From: Clostridium isatidis
GTDB lineage: Bacteria; Bacillota; Clostridia; Clostridiales; Clostridiaceae
DNA length: 64,000 bases
Direction of reading: 5' to 3'
NCBI RefSeq assembly: GCF_002285495.1
Contig: NZ_CP016786.1
Coordinates: 82,001-146,000 of the forward strand
Below are positions 1-8,244 of this stretch, piece by piece. The position numbers were made by a program, and so were the translations under genes. The notes beneath the pieces are model-generated. The model was not told the origin of the DNA, did not search any database, and saw nothing but the letters and a program-made list of their open reading frames with translations. The first letter of the stretch is position 1; each line of letters begins with the position of its first letter.

Positions 1-40
1 TTGAGTAAAAGAGAATTTTTTAAAATTGGGTTATGGGTCA

Positions 41-71
41 AAAAAACAACTTCAAAAGAAGTTGTTTTTTT
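41..71 (+). terminator. Intrinsic terminator
   Basis: An ACAACTTC/GAAGTTGT stem is followed by a run of T. It ends a transcript coming from left of the window. Positions 1-40 show no convincing coding sequence. Confidence 0.7.
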
Positions 72-84
72 GTTTTTATTTTAA

Positions 85-267
85 TTATAAGATTCCTTCT
101 TCTTTCAAAATATTTTCTAATTCTTGAAGTTTATTATTTAATAAAATAAATTTTTCTTTAATTATCTTTTTCTCTGTTTCATTATCTAATACATTTACAA
201 TCTCTTCTACTGTTTCTAAAGCATCATCAATTTCTTTTTGAGCTAATTTTAAATTAGATTCCTTCAT
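85..267 (-). CDS. Small coiled-coil protein of unknown function
   Basis: This is a 60-residue, charged, Glu/Lys/Leu-rich protein with no Cys and no membrane segment. Its heptad-like spacing of Leu/Ile/Val (for example VEEIVNVL and LNNKLQELENIL) predicts a helical hairpin or coiled coil. A good ribosome site (AAGGAG, read on the minus strand) lies just before the ATG. It is transcribed alone and divergently from spmA. I do not recognise a family; small proteins of this type are common in clostridia. Confidence 0.55.
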   Translation of the reverse strand: MKESNLKLAQKEIDDALETVEEIVNVLDNETEKKIIKEKFILLNNKLQELENILKEEGIL

Positions 268-396
268 ATATATCTCCTTTTATGTCTCCTTTGTAATTTT
301 AAACATAACAAATAATAGTTATATTATTTATCCTATCACTAATAAATTTCTCATGCAAGGCATATATTGTATAAGAAATTTGTAAGGGGTGAAATT

Positions 397-972
397 TTGA
401 TAAATTATGTTTGGTTTATAATGATATTCTTAGGAATATTAGTTGGATTAATTACAGGTAATGGAGAAATTATTTCAAATTCTATCATAAAAACAGCAGA
501 TTCAACAGTTTCATTGATAATTGGATTAGTAGGAATAATGTGTTTTTGGTGTGGAGTAATGAAGGTAGCAGAAAAAAGTGGATTTACTCAAAAGCTAGCA
601 AAACTCCTTAAACCGATATTAAAGCGTCTTTTTAAAGAAGCAGCGAAGGATGAAAAAGCTTTGGGAGCCATAGTTATGAATATTACTGCAAATATGATGG
701 GCCTTGGTAATGCAGCTACTCCTTTTGGAATAAAGGCAATGGAGGAAATGAGCAGACTAAACAAGAAAGAGGGACGTGCCTCTAACGATATGGCCTTATT
801 TTTAGTATTAAATGCTGCATGTATACAGCTTGTTCCTTCAACTGTAATTTCCATTAGGGCTGCAACAGGCTCCATCAATCCTGGTGCAATAATAATTCCA
901 GCAGTAACAGCTAGCACAATAGCTGCAATTGCAGGAACTATATATTGCAAAATATTACAAAGGTATTTTTAA
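397..972 (+). CDS. spmA: Spore maturation protein A (nucleoside recognition domain)
   Basis: SpmA is an integral membrane protein needed, together with SpmB, for normal dehydration of the spore core. The protein has several hydrophobic segments and the family segment NMMGLGNAATPFGIKAMEEM near the middle. I place the start at the TTG at 397 because AAGGGGTG lies a few bases upstream and family members begin near this INYVW sequence; the upstream TTG at 367 lacks a ribosome site. spmB follows after 12 bases, so the two are co-transcribed. The length of about 191 residues is normal. Confidence 0.9.
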   Translation: MINYVWFIMIFLGILVGLITGNGEIISNSIIKTADSTVSLIIGLVGIMCFWCGVMKVAEKSGFTQKLAKLLKPILKRLFKEAAKDEKALGAIVMNITANMMGLGNAATPFGIKAMEEMSRLNKKEGRASNDMALFLVLNAACIQLVPSTVISIRAATGSINPGAIIIPAVTASTIAAIAGTIYCKILQRYF

Positions 973-984
973 AGGAGTGTTTTA

Positions 985-1509
985 ATGTTACAGTATTTAA
1001 CTAAGAGCATTATTCCTATAATAGTTATAGTAATCACAACTTATGGAATGTTCAAGGGAAGAAAAGTATATGAATGGTTTATTGAAGGGGCAAAGGAAGG
1101 CTTAAAAGTCTGTTTAAACATATTTCCCTATCTGCTAGCTATGCTTATAGCAGTAAATATTTTTAGGGAGGCAAAATTATTAGATATTTTAAATGATTTA
1201 ATAGCACCAATAGGTGCTTTAATAGGCCTTCCAAAGGAAGTAATTCCTTTAATATTAATAAAGCCTTTATCAGGAAGTGGAGCTATTGGAGTATTAACAG
1301 ATATATTAAAAAATTATGGACCGGATACAAAAATAGGGCTTATATCATCTGTAATTATGGGAACTACTGAAACAATATTTTATACCCTGACAGTTTATTT
1401 TGGAGCTGTTCAAATAAAGAAGATAAGGCATACTTTATGGGCAGCAATTTTAGCTGATTTAACTGCCATTATTGTTTCAGTTTTTATAGTAACTAGATTT
1501 CTTTTATAA
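985..1509 (+). CDS. spmB: Spore maturation protein B
   Basis: This is the partner of SpmA, a 174-residue membrane protein with a nucleoside-recognition (Gate) domain. Typical segments are IKPLSGSGAIGVLTDILKNYGPD and the following MGTTETIFYTLTVYFGAV. It starts 12 bases after spmA behind AAAGGAG and ends just before an intrinsic terminator, so spmAB form a two-gene operon. No sigma-factor promoter for sporulation control was identified with confidence. Confidence 0.92.
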   Translation: MLQYLTKSIIPIIVIVITTYGMFKGRKVYEWFIEGAKEGLKVCLNIFPYLLAMLIAVNIFREAKLLDILNDLIAPIGALIGLPKEVIPLILIKPLSGSGAIGVLTDILKNYGPDTKIGLISSVIMGTTETIFYTLTVYFGAVQIKKIRHTLWAAILADLTAIIVSVFIVTRFLL

Positions 1510-1530
1510 TAAATAATGCATTTAAGGGAA

Positions 1531-1565
1531 AAATAGGCTATATTTAAAATATAGCCTATTTTTAA
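1531..1565 (+). terminator. Intrinsic terminator of spmAB
   Basis: An A/T-flanked perfect stem (AAATAGGCTATATTT pairing with its complement) is followed by TTTTT. It lies 21 bases after the spmB stop. Confidence 0.85.
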
Positions 1566-1591
1566 TGTTTGATAAGGAAGTTGGAGGAACT

Positions 1592-2821
1592 ATGAAAAAG
1601 GAATTTTATATAAAAAACAGAAAAAGAGTTTTTGATAAAATTAAGGATAATTCTATTCTGATTTTATTTGCAGGAAATGCTCCAAAGAAAACTGGGGATG
1701 AAGAATATCCTTTTACACCAAATAGAAATTTTTATTATTTAACAGGAATAGATGAGCAAGCTCATGTATTGTTATTAAGTAAATTTAATGGGGAGAATAA
1801 AGAGTACCTATTCATAAAAGATATAGATGAAATTATGGAAAAATGGAATGGAAAAACTATAAGAAAAGAAGAAGCAAGAGAAATTTGCGGAATAGAAGAA
1901 GTTAAATATTTAAGCGAACTAGATAAGTTCATTGATAAGTTAGTTTTAAATAAGGAAGAATTAAATATTTATTTAGATTTAGAAGAAAAAAATTCGTCTT
2001 ATGACTATTTAAATAAAATAAAAGATAGATACTATAATATAAGTATTAAAAATGCTTATAAAATTATTGCTGAATTAAGACTTGTAAAAACTGAAGAAGA
2101 AATAAATAGAATAAGAAAAGCAATAGAAATTACAATTGAGGGTGTAGAAAATCTAATGAAAAATACTAAGGCAGGAATGAAAGAATATGAATTAGAAGCG
2201 TATTTTGATTTTGTATGCAAAAAAAGAGGAGTTAAGGATTTAGCCTTTAAAACTATTGCAGCAGCAGGAAAAAATGCAACGATTCTTCACTATGTAGATA
2301 ATAATACAGAACTTAAGGAAAATGATTTGATTTTATTCGATTTAGGTGCACAATATAAGTATTATAATGCAGATATATCAAGAACCTTCCCTGTAAGCGG
2401 AAAGTTTACCAAAAGACAAAAAGAAGTCTACAATGCAGTTCTTAGAGTAAATGAAAAGATAATTAGCGAAATGAAGCCGGGAGTTAAATTTCTTGATATT
2501 AACAAGCTGGCTAGAGACTTAATAGCTGAGGAATGTATAAAGCTCGGATTAATTAAAAATAAAGAAGATGTTTCAAAATACTATTATCACAGTATAGGCC
2601 ATAGCTTAGGAATGGATACTCATGATGTAGAATTAGAAGGAAGAAATGTAACCTTTGAAGAAGGAATGGTATATACTGTTGAACCAGGCATTTATATAGA
2701 AAAAGAGGGAATTGGAATTAGAATAGAGGATGATGTTTTAATTACTAAGGATGGTAATGAAGTTTTAACGAAAAATATGATAAAATCAGTAGAACAAATT
2801 GAAGAGTTTATGTCTAAATAA
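1592..2821 (+). CDS. pepP: Aminopeptidase P family protein (M24B, PepP type)
   Basis: This is a predicted metal-dependent Xaa-Pro aminopeptidase that removes N-terminal residues preceding proline. The N-terminal AMP_N domain (FTPNRNFYYLTGIDE) is followed by a pita-bread catalytic domain. That domain has the expected ligands in FDLGAQYKYYNADISRTF (Asp, Asp), HSIGHSLGMDTHD (His), VEPGIY (Glu) and GIRIEDD (Glu). I start at the ATG at 1592, nine codons into the longer frame, because GGAGG lies at 1581-1585. It is the first of three M24 peptidases in this window; length (409 aa) is normal. It is a single gene between two regulatory/terminator regions. Confidence 0.88.
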   Translation: MKKEFYIKNRKRVFDKIKDNSILILFAGNAPKKTGDEEYPFTPNRNFYYLTGIDEQAHVLLLSKFNGENKEYLFIKDIDEIMEKWNGKTIRKEEAREICGIEEVKYLSELDKFIDKLVLNKEELNIYLDLEEKNSSYDYLNKIKDRYYNISIKNAYKIIAELRLVKTEEEINRIRKAIEITIEGVENLMKNTKAGMKEYELEAYFDFVCKKRGVKDLAFKTIAAAGKNATILHYVDNNTELKENDLILFDLGAQYKYYNADISRTFPVSGKFTKRQKEVYNAVLRVNEKIISEMKPGVKFLDINKLARDLIAEECIKLGLIKNKEDVSKYYYHSIGHSLGMDTHDVELEGRNVTFEEGMVYTVEPGIYIEKEGIGIRIEDDVLITKDGNEVLTKNMIKSVEQIEEFMSK

Positions 2822-2849
2822 TAAACTTATAATTAATTTTATTATATGG

Positions 2850-2878
2850 TTGATTTAATATGATAATCCTTATATAAT
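2850..2878 (+). promoter_or_regulatory. Sigma-A type promoter of the lysine riboswitch transcript
   Basis: TTGATT, a 17-base spacer and TATAAT precede the aptamer by about 25 bases, at the right distance and orientation to start the riboswitch leader. Confidence 0.65.
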
Positions 2879-2904
2879 GAGTGTGGAAATTAAATATAAA
2901 TAAA

Positions 2905-3075
2905 GACAAGGTATAGAGGCGCGGTAATTAAGAGTACTATTAATGAGGTAAGCACTGTGATTTAATAGGAAAGGAATTATCGCCGAAGCGTATGATTGAT
3001 GCTTTAAGATCATACTGCTGGTGTTATATAGAATATATATAACACTGCCACAAGCTATCTTTGTGGAGAGCTATT
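2905..3075 (+). ncRNA. Lysine riboswitch (L box) aptamer
   Basis: The leader carries the hallmark L-box blocks in order: GAGGCGCGGTAA, AAGAGTA, AGGAAAGGAATTATCGCCGAAGC, CTGGTGTTATAT...ACACTGCCACA and GTGGAGAGCTA. Lysine binding in this family stabilises the terminator conformation and switches the downstream gene off. A terminator stem follows at 3121-3147, and the controlled gene is the transporter at 3192. The identification rests on conserved blocks read by eye; a covariance-model search would settle the boundaries. Confidence 0.93.
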
Positions 3076-3120
3076 ACTTGAGGAACTTATTTTATTATTA
3101 TCAGTGCTGATATTTTTAAA

Positions 3121-3147
3121 ACCTTGAGTGAGAACTCGAGGTTTTTT
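3121..3147 (+). terminator. Riboswitch-controlled terminator
   Basis: ACCTTGAGT...ACTCGAGGT stem followed by TTTTTT, placed between the lysine aptamer and the transporter start. It is the likely expression platform. Confidence 0.85.
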
Positions 3148-3191
3148 ATATTTGATTTTATTATTAGAAAATATTACAAAGGAGTTTAAAA

Positions 3192-4913
3192 ATGAATAAT
3201 AAAAAGAGTATTAAGTTGTTCTTAATAACAACTATGATTAGTTTATTATCAACATCTGTTGTTTTTGCAGAGGAATTAGATGTATCTGTAAGAAATGCAG
3301 ATCATTATGGTATATTAACTTTGATACCACCTATTTTGGCAATATTATTAGCTTTTATAACTAAGAATGTTGTTATATCTTTATTTATTGGTGCATTATC
3401 AGGTACATTTTTAGTACAATTAGTGGATAATTCCTTCATGGATGCAATAATTCAAGCTTTTTTAGATTTTGTATCTAGGGCATTAAATTCTTTAGCTGAT
3501 CCTTGGAATGCAGGGATAATTCTTCAGGTACTAGTAATAGGTGGAATTATACAATTAGTAGCTAAAATGGGAGGGGCCAAAGCTGTTGCAGAAGCTTTAG
3601 CCAAAAAAGCAAAAACAGCTAGGAGTACTCAATTAGTTACACTTTTGTTAGGGTTAGCAGTATTTTTTGATGATTATGCTAATTCATTAATAGTAGGACC
3701 TATAATGAAGCCTGTTTCAGATAAAATGAAAATATCAAGAGAAAGATTGGCCTTTATTATAGATGCAACAGCAGCTCCAATTGCAGGTTTAGCTATTGTA
3801 TCTACTTGGATAGGTTTAGAAGTTGGTTTAATAAATGATGCTTTTGTTAATGGTATTGGTAAAGAGGTAGATGCTTTTGGTGTCTTTTTGCAGACCATTC
3901 CTTATAGATTTTATAATATATTAATATTAATTTTTATATTTATTACTTCAATCTTATTAAAGGAATTTGGTCCGATGTATAAGGCTGAGGTTAAGGCAAG
4001 AAAAAGAGGGGATGCATCTAAGGAGGAAGTTGCTTTAGATTCTAATCTAGATAATTCTGATTTCGAGCCAAAAGAAGGAATAAAGTTAAGTATATGGAAT
4101 GCTATAATTCCAATAGGAACATTAATAGCAACGGCTTTAATTTGTTTTTACTTTAGTGGTTATTCTTCAATAATGGCAGGAGAAAATGATGCTCTTAAGG
4201 AATTTATGAATAATTCACCTTTATCTCTTAAAGGGATTCAAGAGGCTTTTAGTGCATCAGATGCTTCAGTAGCATTATTCCAGTCAGCTTTAATATCAAG
4301 CATAGTAACTATTGTTTTAGGAGTAATTAAAAAAATATTTACAATTTCTGAAGCTATAGATGTATGGATTGATGGAATGAAACCATTACTTATTACAGGA
4401 GTTATATTGCTATTAGCTTGGTCATTAAGCTCTGTAATAAAGGATTTAGGAACAGCAAAGTATTTAGTTTCCTTACTTTCAGGCTCATTGCCCAAATTTT
4501 TACTTCCAAGCTTAATATTTATCTTGGGCTCTGTTATCTCCTTTGCTACAGGTACAGCTTATGGAACTATGGGAATATTAATGCCGTTGGCAATACCTCT
4601 TGCATATTCAATAAACCCAGATATGAGTTATGTAGTTGTCAGTACAAGTGCAGTATTGACTGGTGCTATATTTGGTGATCATTGTTCTCCTATATCAGAT
4701 ACTACAATTCTTTCCTCAATGGGAGCAGGATGTAATCATATTGATCACGTTAATACTCAAATTTGGTATTCTTTATTTGTAGCATCAATAACAATAGTCT
4801 TTGGATATATTCCAGCTGGTTTTGGGTTAAAGTGGTATATTGCTCTTCCGATAGCAATATTAGCAGTATATTTAGGGATTCAAATATTAGGTAAAAAGGT
4901 AGAAGAATATTAA
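3192..4913 (+). CDS. NhaC-family transporter, probably lysine uptake (LysW type)
   Basis: This is a 573-residue polytopic membrane protein of the Na+/H+ antiporter NhaC family. It has a hydrophobic N-terminal segment that resembles a signal peptide (ending VVFAEE), then about 12 membrane segments. Family-typical stretches are FFDDYANSLIVGP and GAIFGDHCSPISDTTILSS. Members found behind a lysine riboswitch are regarded as lysine transporters rather than cation antiporters, and the L box directly upstream argues for that here; the substrate is an inference from control, not from residues. The ribosome site AAAGGAG precedes the ATG. It is a monocistronic gene closed by a terminator. Confidence 0.85.
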   Translation: MNNKKSIKLFLITTMISLLSTSVVFAEELDVSVRNADHYGILTLIPPILAILLAFITKNVVISLFIGALSGTFLVQLVDNSFMDAIIQAFLDFVSRALNSLADPWNAGIILQVLVIGGIIQLVAKMGGAKAVAEALAKKAKTARSTQLVTLLLGLAVFFDDYANSLIVGPIMKPVSDKMKISRERLAFIIDATAAPIAGLAIVSTWIGLEVGLINDAFVNGIGKEVDAFGVFLQTIPYRFYNILILIFIFITSILLKEFGPMYKAEVKARKRGDASKEEVALDSNLDNSDFEPKEGIKLSIWNAIIPIGTLIATALICFYFSGYSSIMAGENDALKEFMNNSPLSLKGIQEAFSASDASVALFQSALISSIVTIVLGVIKKIFTISEAIDVWIDGMKPLLITGVILLLAWSLSSVIKDLGTAKYLVSLLSGSLPKFLLPSLIFILGSVISFATGTAYGTMGILMPLAIPLAYSINPDMSYVVVSTSAVLTGAIFGDHCSPISDTTILSSMGAGCNHIDHVNTQIWYSLFVASITIVFGYIPAGFGLKWYIALPIAILAVYLGIQILGKKVEEY

Positions 4914-4940
4914 AAGAGTTAAATATAGATTTAATTATAT

Positions 4941-4981
4941 GATGAAGCTCATAGATATTTTTGAGTTTCATCATTTTTTTA
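4941..4981 (+). terminator. Intrinsic terminator
   Basis: GATGAAGCTCA pairs with TGAGTTTCATC, followed by TTTTTTT. It ends the lysine transporter transcript. Confidence 0.85.
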
Positions 4982-5069
4982 TTCGGTTAAGTGAATATTA
5001 ATCATATAGATTATGTTAATTTCTATTGATATAATGATAATTAAAAAAGATAAAGTGAGGAGTAATAGA

Positions 5070-6842
5070 ATGAGTAATTTAGAAAGACTTAGAGAAATAA
5101 TGAAAAAAGAAAGTATAAATTATTATATAATTCCAAGCAGTGATTCACATCAAAGTGAATATGTAGCAGATTATTTTAAAGGAAGAGAATTTATATCAGG
5201 TTTTACTGGTTCAGCAGGAACCTTATTAGTAGGATTAGATAAGGCTTATCTTTGGACTGATGGGAGGTATTTTATTCAGGCGGCTAAGGAATTATTAGGA
5301 ACTGGAATTGAGCTTATGAAGATGGCTACTCCAGGCTATCCAAGCTTAGAGGAATGGATTAAAGACAATGTTAAGGAAGATCAAGTATTAGGTTTTGATG
5401 GAAGAGTTGTATCAGTTAAACAATATGAAAGTTATAAAGCTATAGCAAATAATAATAAATTTAAAATAGTTATGGATAAGGATTTATTAGATGAAGTTTG
5501 GCTTAATAGACCACAGCTTCCAAAGTATAAGATTTTTAATCATGATGAATCTTTTTGTGGAAAATCTACTAAGGAAAAGCTAGAAGAAGTAAGAAAACAT
5601 ATGATAAATAAAGAAGCAGATAGCTTCATTTTATCTTCCTTAGATGATATAGCCTGGCTTTACAATATAAGAGGAAATGATATTTTATTTAATCCAGTAG
5701 CACTATCCTATGCCATAATAACTAGAAATGAAGCAAATCTTTATATAGATTTAGATAAGCTTACAGAAGAAGTAAAGACAAAATTGAATTCTCAAGGGGT
5801 AAATATATTTAATTATAATGAGATAGAAGAACATGTAAGAACTATAAAAGGTACAGTTTTACTAGATAAAAATAAGTTAAATGCAAAAGTATTTTCTGCA
5901 ATTAGTAAAGAAGTTAGAGTTATAGATGAATTAAATTATACAACAAAATTAAAGGCTATAAAAAATGAAACTGAAATAGCAAGTATGGAAAAGTCTCAAG
6001 TAAGAGATGGAGTTGCTATGGTAAGATTTATGAAATGGCTAAAAGAAAATGTAGGTAAAGAAAAGATTAGTGAAATATCTGCAGCTAAGAAACTAACCTC
6101 AATAAGGGCTGAAGGTGAAAACTATAAGGGAGATAGTTTTAATACTATTGCTGGTTATAAGGAACATGCAGCAATGATGCATTATTCAGCAACTGAAAAA
6201 ACAGATTATGAACTTAAGGAAGAGGGAATGTTTCTTGTAGATTCAGGAGCACAATATCTTGATGGAACTACAGATATAACAAGAACCTTTATTTTAGGAG
6301 AAATTACTGAAGAAGAAAGAAGAGATTTTACTCTAGTTTTAAAGAGTCATATAGGATTAGCTTTAGCTAAATTCTTAAAGGGAACTACAGGCATGAATCT
6401 AGATATTTTAGCAAGAGGACCATTATGGAAATATGGTATAGATTATAAATGCGGAACAGGTCATGGAGTTGGGTTTTTCTTAAATGTCCATGAAGGACCA
6501 CAAAGCATTAGGCCAATAGGAGATGCTGCAGCTACAGTATTAGAAGCTGGAATGGTAATTACAAATGAACCTGGAGTTTATAAAGAAGGAAAGTATGGAA
6601 TTAGAACTGAAAATACATTAATAGTAGAAAAATATATGATTTCAGAAGAATCTGGAGAATTCTATAAGTTTAGAACTATCTCTTATTGTCCTATAGATTT
6701 AGATGGAATAGAGCTTAATTTATTGACCTTTGAAGAAAAGGAGTGGTTAAATAATTACCACAAGACAGTATTTGAAAAGTTGAGTCCTTATTTAAGAAAA
6801 GATGAAATTGAGTTCTTAAAGAAAGTAACAAGGGAAGTTTAA
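5070..6842 (+). CDS. Long aminopeptidase P (M24B, three-domain Xaa-Pro aminopeptidase)
   Basis: A 590-residue enzyme of the long, APP1-like M24B group found in many clostridia. Two creatinase-like N-terminal domains (around residues 1-130 and 135-300, including YLWTDGRYFIQA) precede the catalytic domain. That domain has the metal-site motifs VDSGAQYLDGTTDITRTF, GTGHGVGFFLNVHEGP, TNEPGVY and GIRTENT. The start is taken at 5070, behind GTGAGGAG, rather than at the frame opening at 5013. It stands alone between two hairpins. It should act on Xaa-Pro peptides in the cytoplasm. It is more distant from the other two M24 proteins here than they are from each other in length and layout. Confidence 0.88.
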   Translation: MSNLERLREIMKKESINYYIIPSSDSHQSEYVADYFKGREFISGFTGSAGTLLVGLDKAYLWTDGRYFIQAAKELLGTGIELMKMATPGYPSLEEWIKDNVKEDQVLGFDGRVVSVKQYESYKAIANNNKFKIVMDKDLLDEVWLNRPQLPKYKIFNHDESFCGKSTKEKLEEVRKHMINKEADSFILSSLDDIAWLYNIRGNDILFNPVALSYAIITRNEANLYIDLDKLTEEVKTKLNSQGVNIFNYNEIEEHVRTIKGTVLLDKNKLNAKVFSAISKEVRVIDELNYTTKLKAIKNETEIASMEKSQVRDGVAMVRFMKWLKENVGKEKISEISAAKKLTSIRAEGENYKGDSFNTIAGYKEHAAMMHYSATEKTDYELKEEGMFLVDSGAQYLDGTTDITRTFILGEITEEERRDFTLVLKSHIGLALAKFLKGTTGMNLDILARGPLWKYGIDYKCGTGHGVGFFLNVHEGPQSIRPIGDAAATVLEAGMVITNEPGVYKEGKYGIRTENTLIVEKYMISEESGEFYKFRTISYCPIDLDGIELNLLTFEEKEWLNNYHKTVFEKLSPYLRKDEIEFLKKVTREV

Positions 6843-6853
6843 TCAATGTATAT

Positions 6854-6915
6854 TTCACAGCGCACAGCTAAAAGTAGAATTATTTTTTATAGTCTCTAAA
6901 ACTGTGCCCTGTGAA
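6854..6915. repeat. Imperfect 14-bp inverted repeat
   Basis: TTCACAGCGCACAG at 6854 pairs with CTGTGCCCTGTGAA (13 of 14) across a 34-base loop, between convergent genes. It may act as a weak bidirectional terminator, or be a small dispersed repeat; no T-run follows the stem. Confidence 0.5.
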
Positions 6916-6931
6916 CTTATAAAAATATTTT

Positions 6932-7411
6932 TTATGTTTGCTTCTTCTCTTTTGGTGGATTAATAATGGCGTTGATAATTATTGCAATAATTACCCCTAC
7001 AATTGTTTCTAAAGTTCTTTGAAAAGCATATCTGACTGGATTAATAATATCAGGATCTATTAGTATTATTAAGATAACTATTGATGCTATAGTACAGGCA
7101 GCAGGTTTCTTAATTAAATTACAAATATATATTATTAAACAAACCCCTAATGAAGCTATAATTATAGAAAAGGAATGTAAATTAAGTTTAATGGTTAAAA
7201 TAAGTATAATTGCTCCAAGTACACCGCCTATAAATGTACCAATCAATCTATTTAAACCTATTTTTACAGAATCTTCTATGGTACTTTGCATAGATATAAT
7301 TGCCGCAATTGGTGCATTTAGGGATTTGGGGATTAGTAATAAACAAATTAATACTGCCAGGGAAGTTTTAAGATTTCTATAACCTAGATGAGGAAGAGCT
7401 AAATGTTTCAT
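6932..7411 (-). CDS. Aromatic acid exporter (ArAE/FUSC-like) membrane protein
   Basis: A 159-residue membrane protein with the N-terminal signature of the ArAE_1 group: LGYRNLKTSLAVLICLLL, then AAIISMQSTIEDSVKIGLNRLIGTFIGGVLG. Four to five hydrophobic helices are visible. This group corresponds to the membrane half of FUSC-type transporters, and short stand-alone members are common in Firmicutes; the substrate cannot be read from sequence. The ribosome site GGAGG lies upstream of the ATG on the minus strand. It converges on the M24 peptidase gene. Confidence 0.75.
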   Translation of the reverse strand: MKHLALPHLGYRNLKTSLAVLICLLLIPKSLNAPIAAIISMQSTIEDSVKIGLNRLIGTFIGGVLGAIILILTIKLNLHSFSIIIASLGVCLIIYICNLIKKPAACTIASIVILIILIDPDIINPVRYAFQRTLETIVGVIIAIIINAIINPPKEKKQT

Positions 7412-7545
7412 TTAAAAACCTCCAATAAATATTATATATTTAAGTCCTATTTAATTATATTTAAATTATAGTATATGACAAAATTCTAAAAAAGTATATA
7501 ATAAAATATATAATACATATAAATATAAAAATAAGGGTAATAAAT

Positions 7546-7887
7546 ATGAACTTAATAATTTTATTGATAATAGTAGATATAGTACCTTTGGGGTTATTGT
7601 TATTAGGAGGAATATATGAAACAAAACATTCAAAATTTCCTAATACCAAAATTGGATATAAAAATAAATATTCAATATTAAATAAAAAAACTTGGGAATA
7701 CTCTAATAAGCTTGCTTCAAAAATATATGGAGCAATTGGGAGTTTTCTACTTGTATTAAATACAATAGGTATTTTTATATTTGGAGAAGAGGCTTTTTCT
7801 ACAATATTAGCATTAACTTTTATTTTAGTTGTTATAGCAAGGCTTATAATAGAAAATATAATAAAAAAGAAGTTTAAATTGAAATGA
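7546..7887 (+). CDS. SdpI-family membrane protein
   Basis: A 113-residue protein with three hydrophobic segments. Its middle carries the family-typical stretch N-x-K-I-G-Y-K-x-x-x-S-x-x-N-x-x-T-W-x-x-x-N-K (around residues 30-55), as in SdpI/YfhL proteins. SdpI of Bacillus is an immunity protein against a toxin, but most family members are uncharacterised and no toxin gene lies nearby. AAGGGTAA lies upstream of the ATG. A reading frame of similar length on the opposite strand is judged a shadow. Confidence 0.65.
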   Translation: MNLIILLIIVDIVPLGLLLLGGIYETKHSKFPNTKIGYKNKYSILNKKTWEYSNKLASKIYGAIGSFLLVLNTIGIFIFGEEAFSTILALTFILVVIARLIIENIIKKKFKLK

Positions 7888-7936
7888 ATATTAAAATATT
7901 GACAGTATACCCAAATTACCATATCATAATATTAAA

Positions 7937-8160
7937 TGCGATGAAAAGAAGAGTAATGAAAATTAAGGCTTAAAGAGAGCTAGGGTGGGTGAAAGCTAGC
8001 AGCTAATATTTTCATGAAGATGGCCTTGGAGCATGTTCTCTGAGCAAAATTAATTGTAAGGAGAATACGGGAGCAACCGTTATATTGCAAAGTGAAAATT
8101 TCACTTGCTGAGGTATTTATCGTGAGATAAATACGAAATAGAGTGGTAACACGTGTAATG
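7937..8160 (+). ncRNA. T-box leader, methionine specifier
   Basis: The leader shows AGAGTA, AGAGAGCTAGGGTGGGTG, and a T-box element GAGTGGTAACACG at about 8141-8153. The specifier codon is ATG at 8033-8035, in the context GAGC-ATG-TTCTC. Uncharged tRNA-Met should bind and prevent the terminator at 8164, raising metG expression. The specifier assignment is supported by the same spacing to TGAGC seen in the Asn T-box at 49121 (AAC-ATCTCTGAGC). Confidence 0.9.
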
Positions 8161-8163
8161 CGT

Positions 8164-8199
8164 CTCTATATGGTTTTATATCCATATAGAGATTTTTTA
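8164..8199 (+). terminator. T-box terminator of metG
   Basis: CTCTATATGG...CCATATAGAG stem followed by TTTTTT, directly after the T-box motif. Confidence 0.85.
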
Positions 8200-8244
8200 T
8201 ATTGTAACTATATTATTTAAGTAAAATAACAGGAGGAAAAGGAT

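Noticed and set aside
7461..7922. Hydrophobic minus-strand frame opposite the SdpI-like gene
   Set aside because: It has no ribosome site and reads as the complement of an AT-rich membrane protein gene; the plus-strand protein shows a family pattern.
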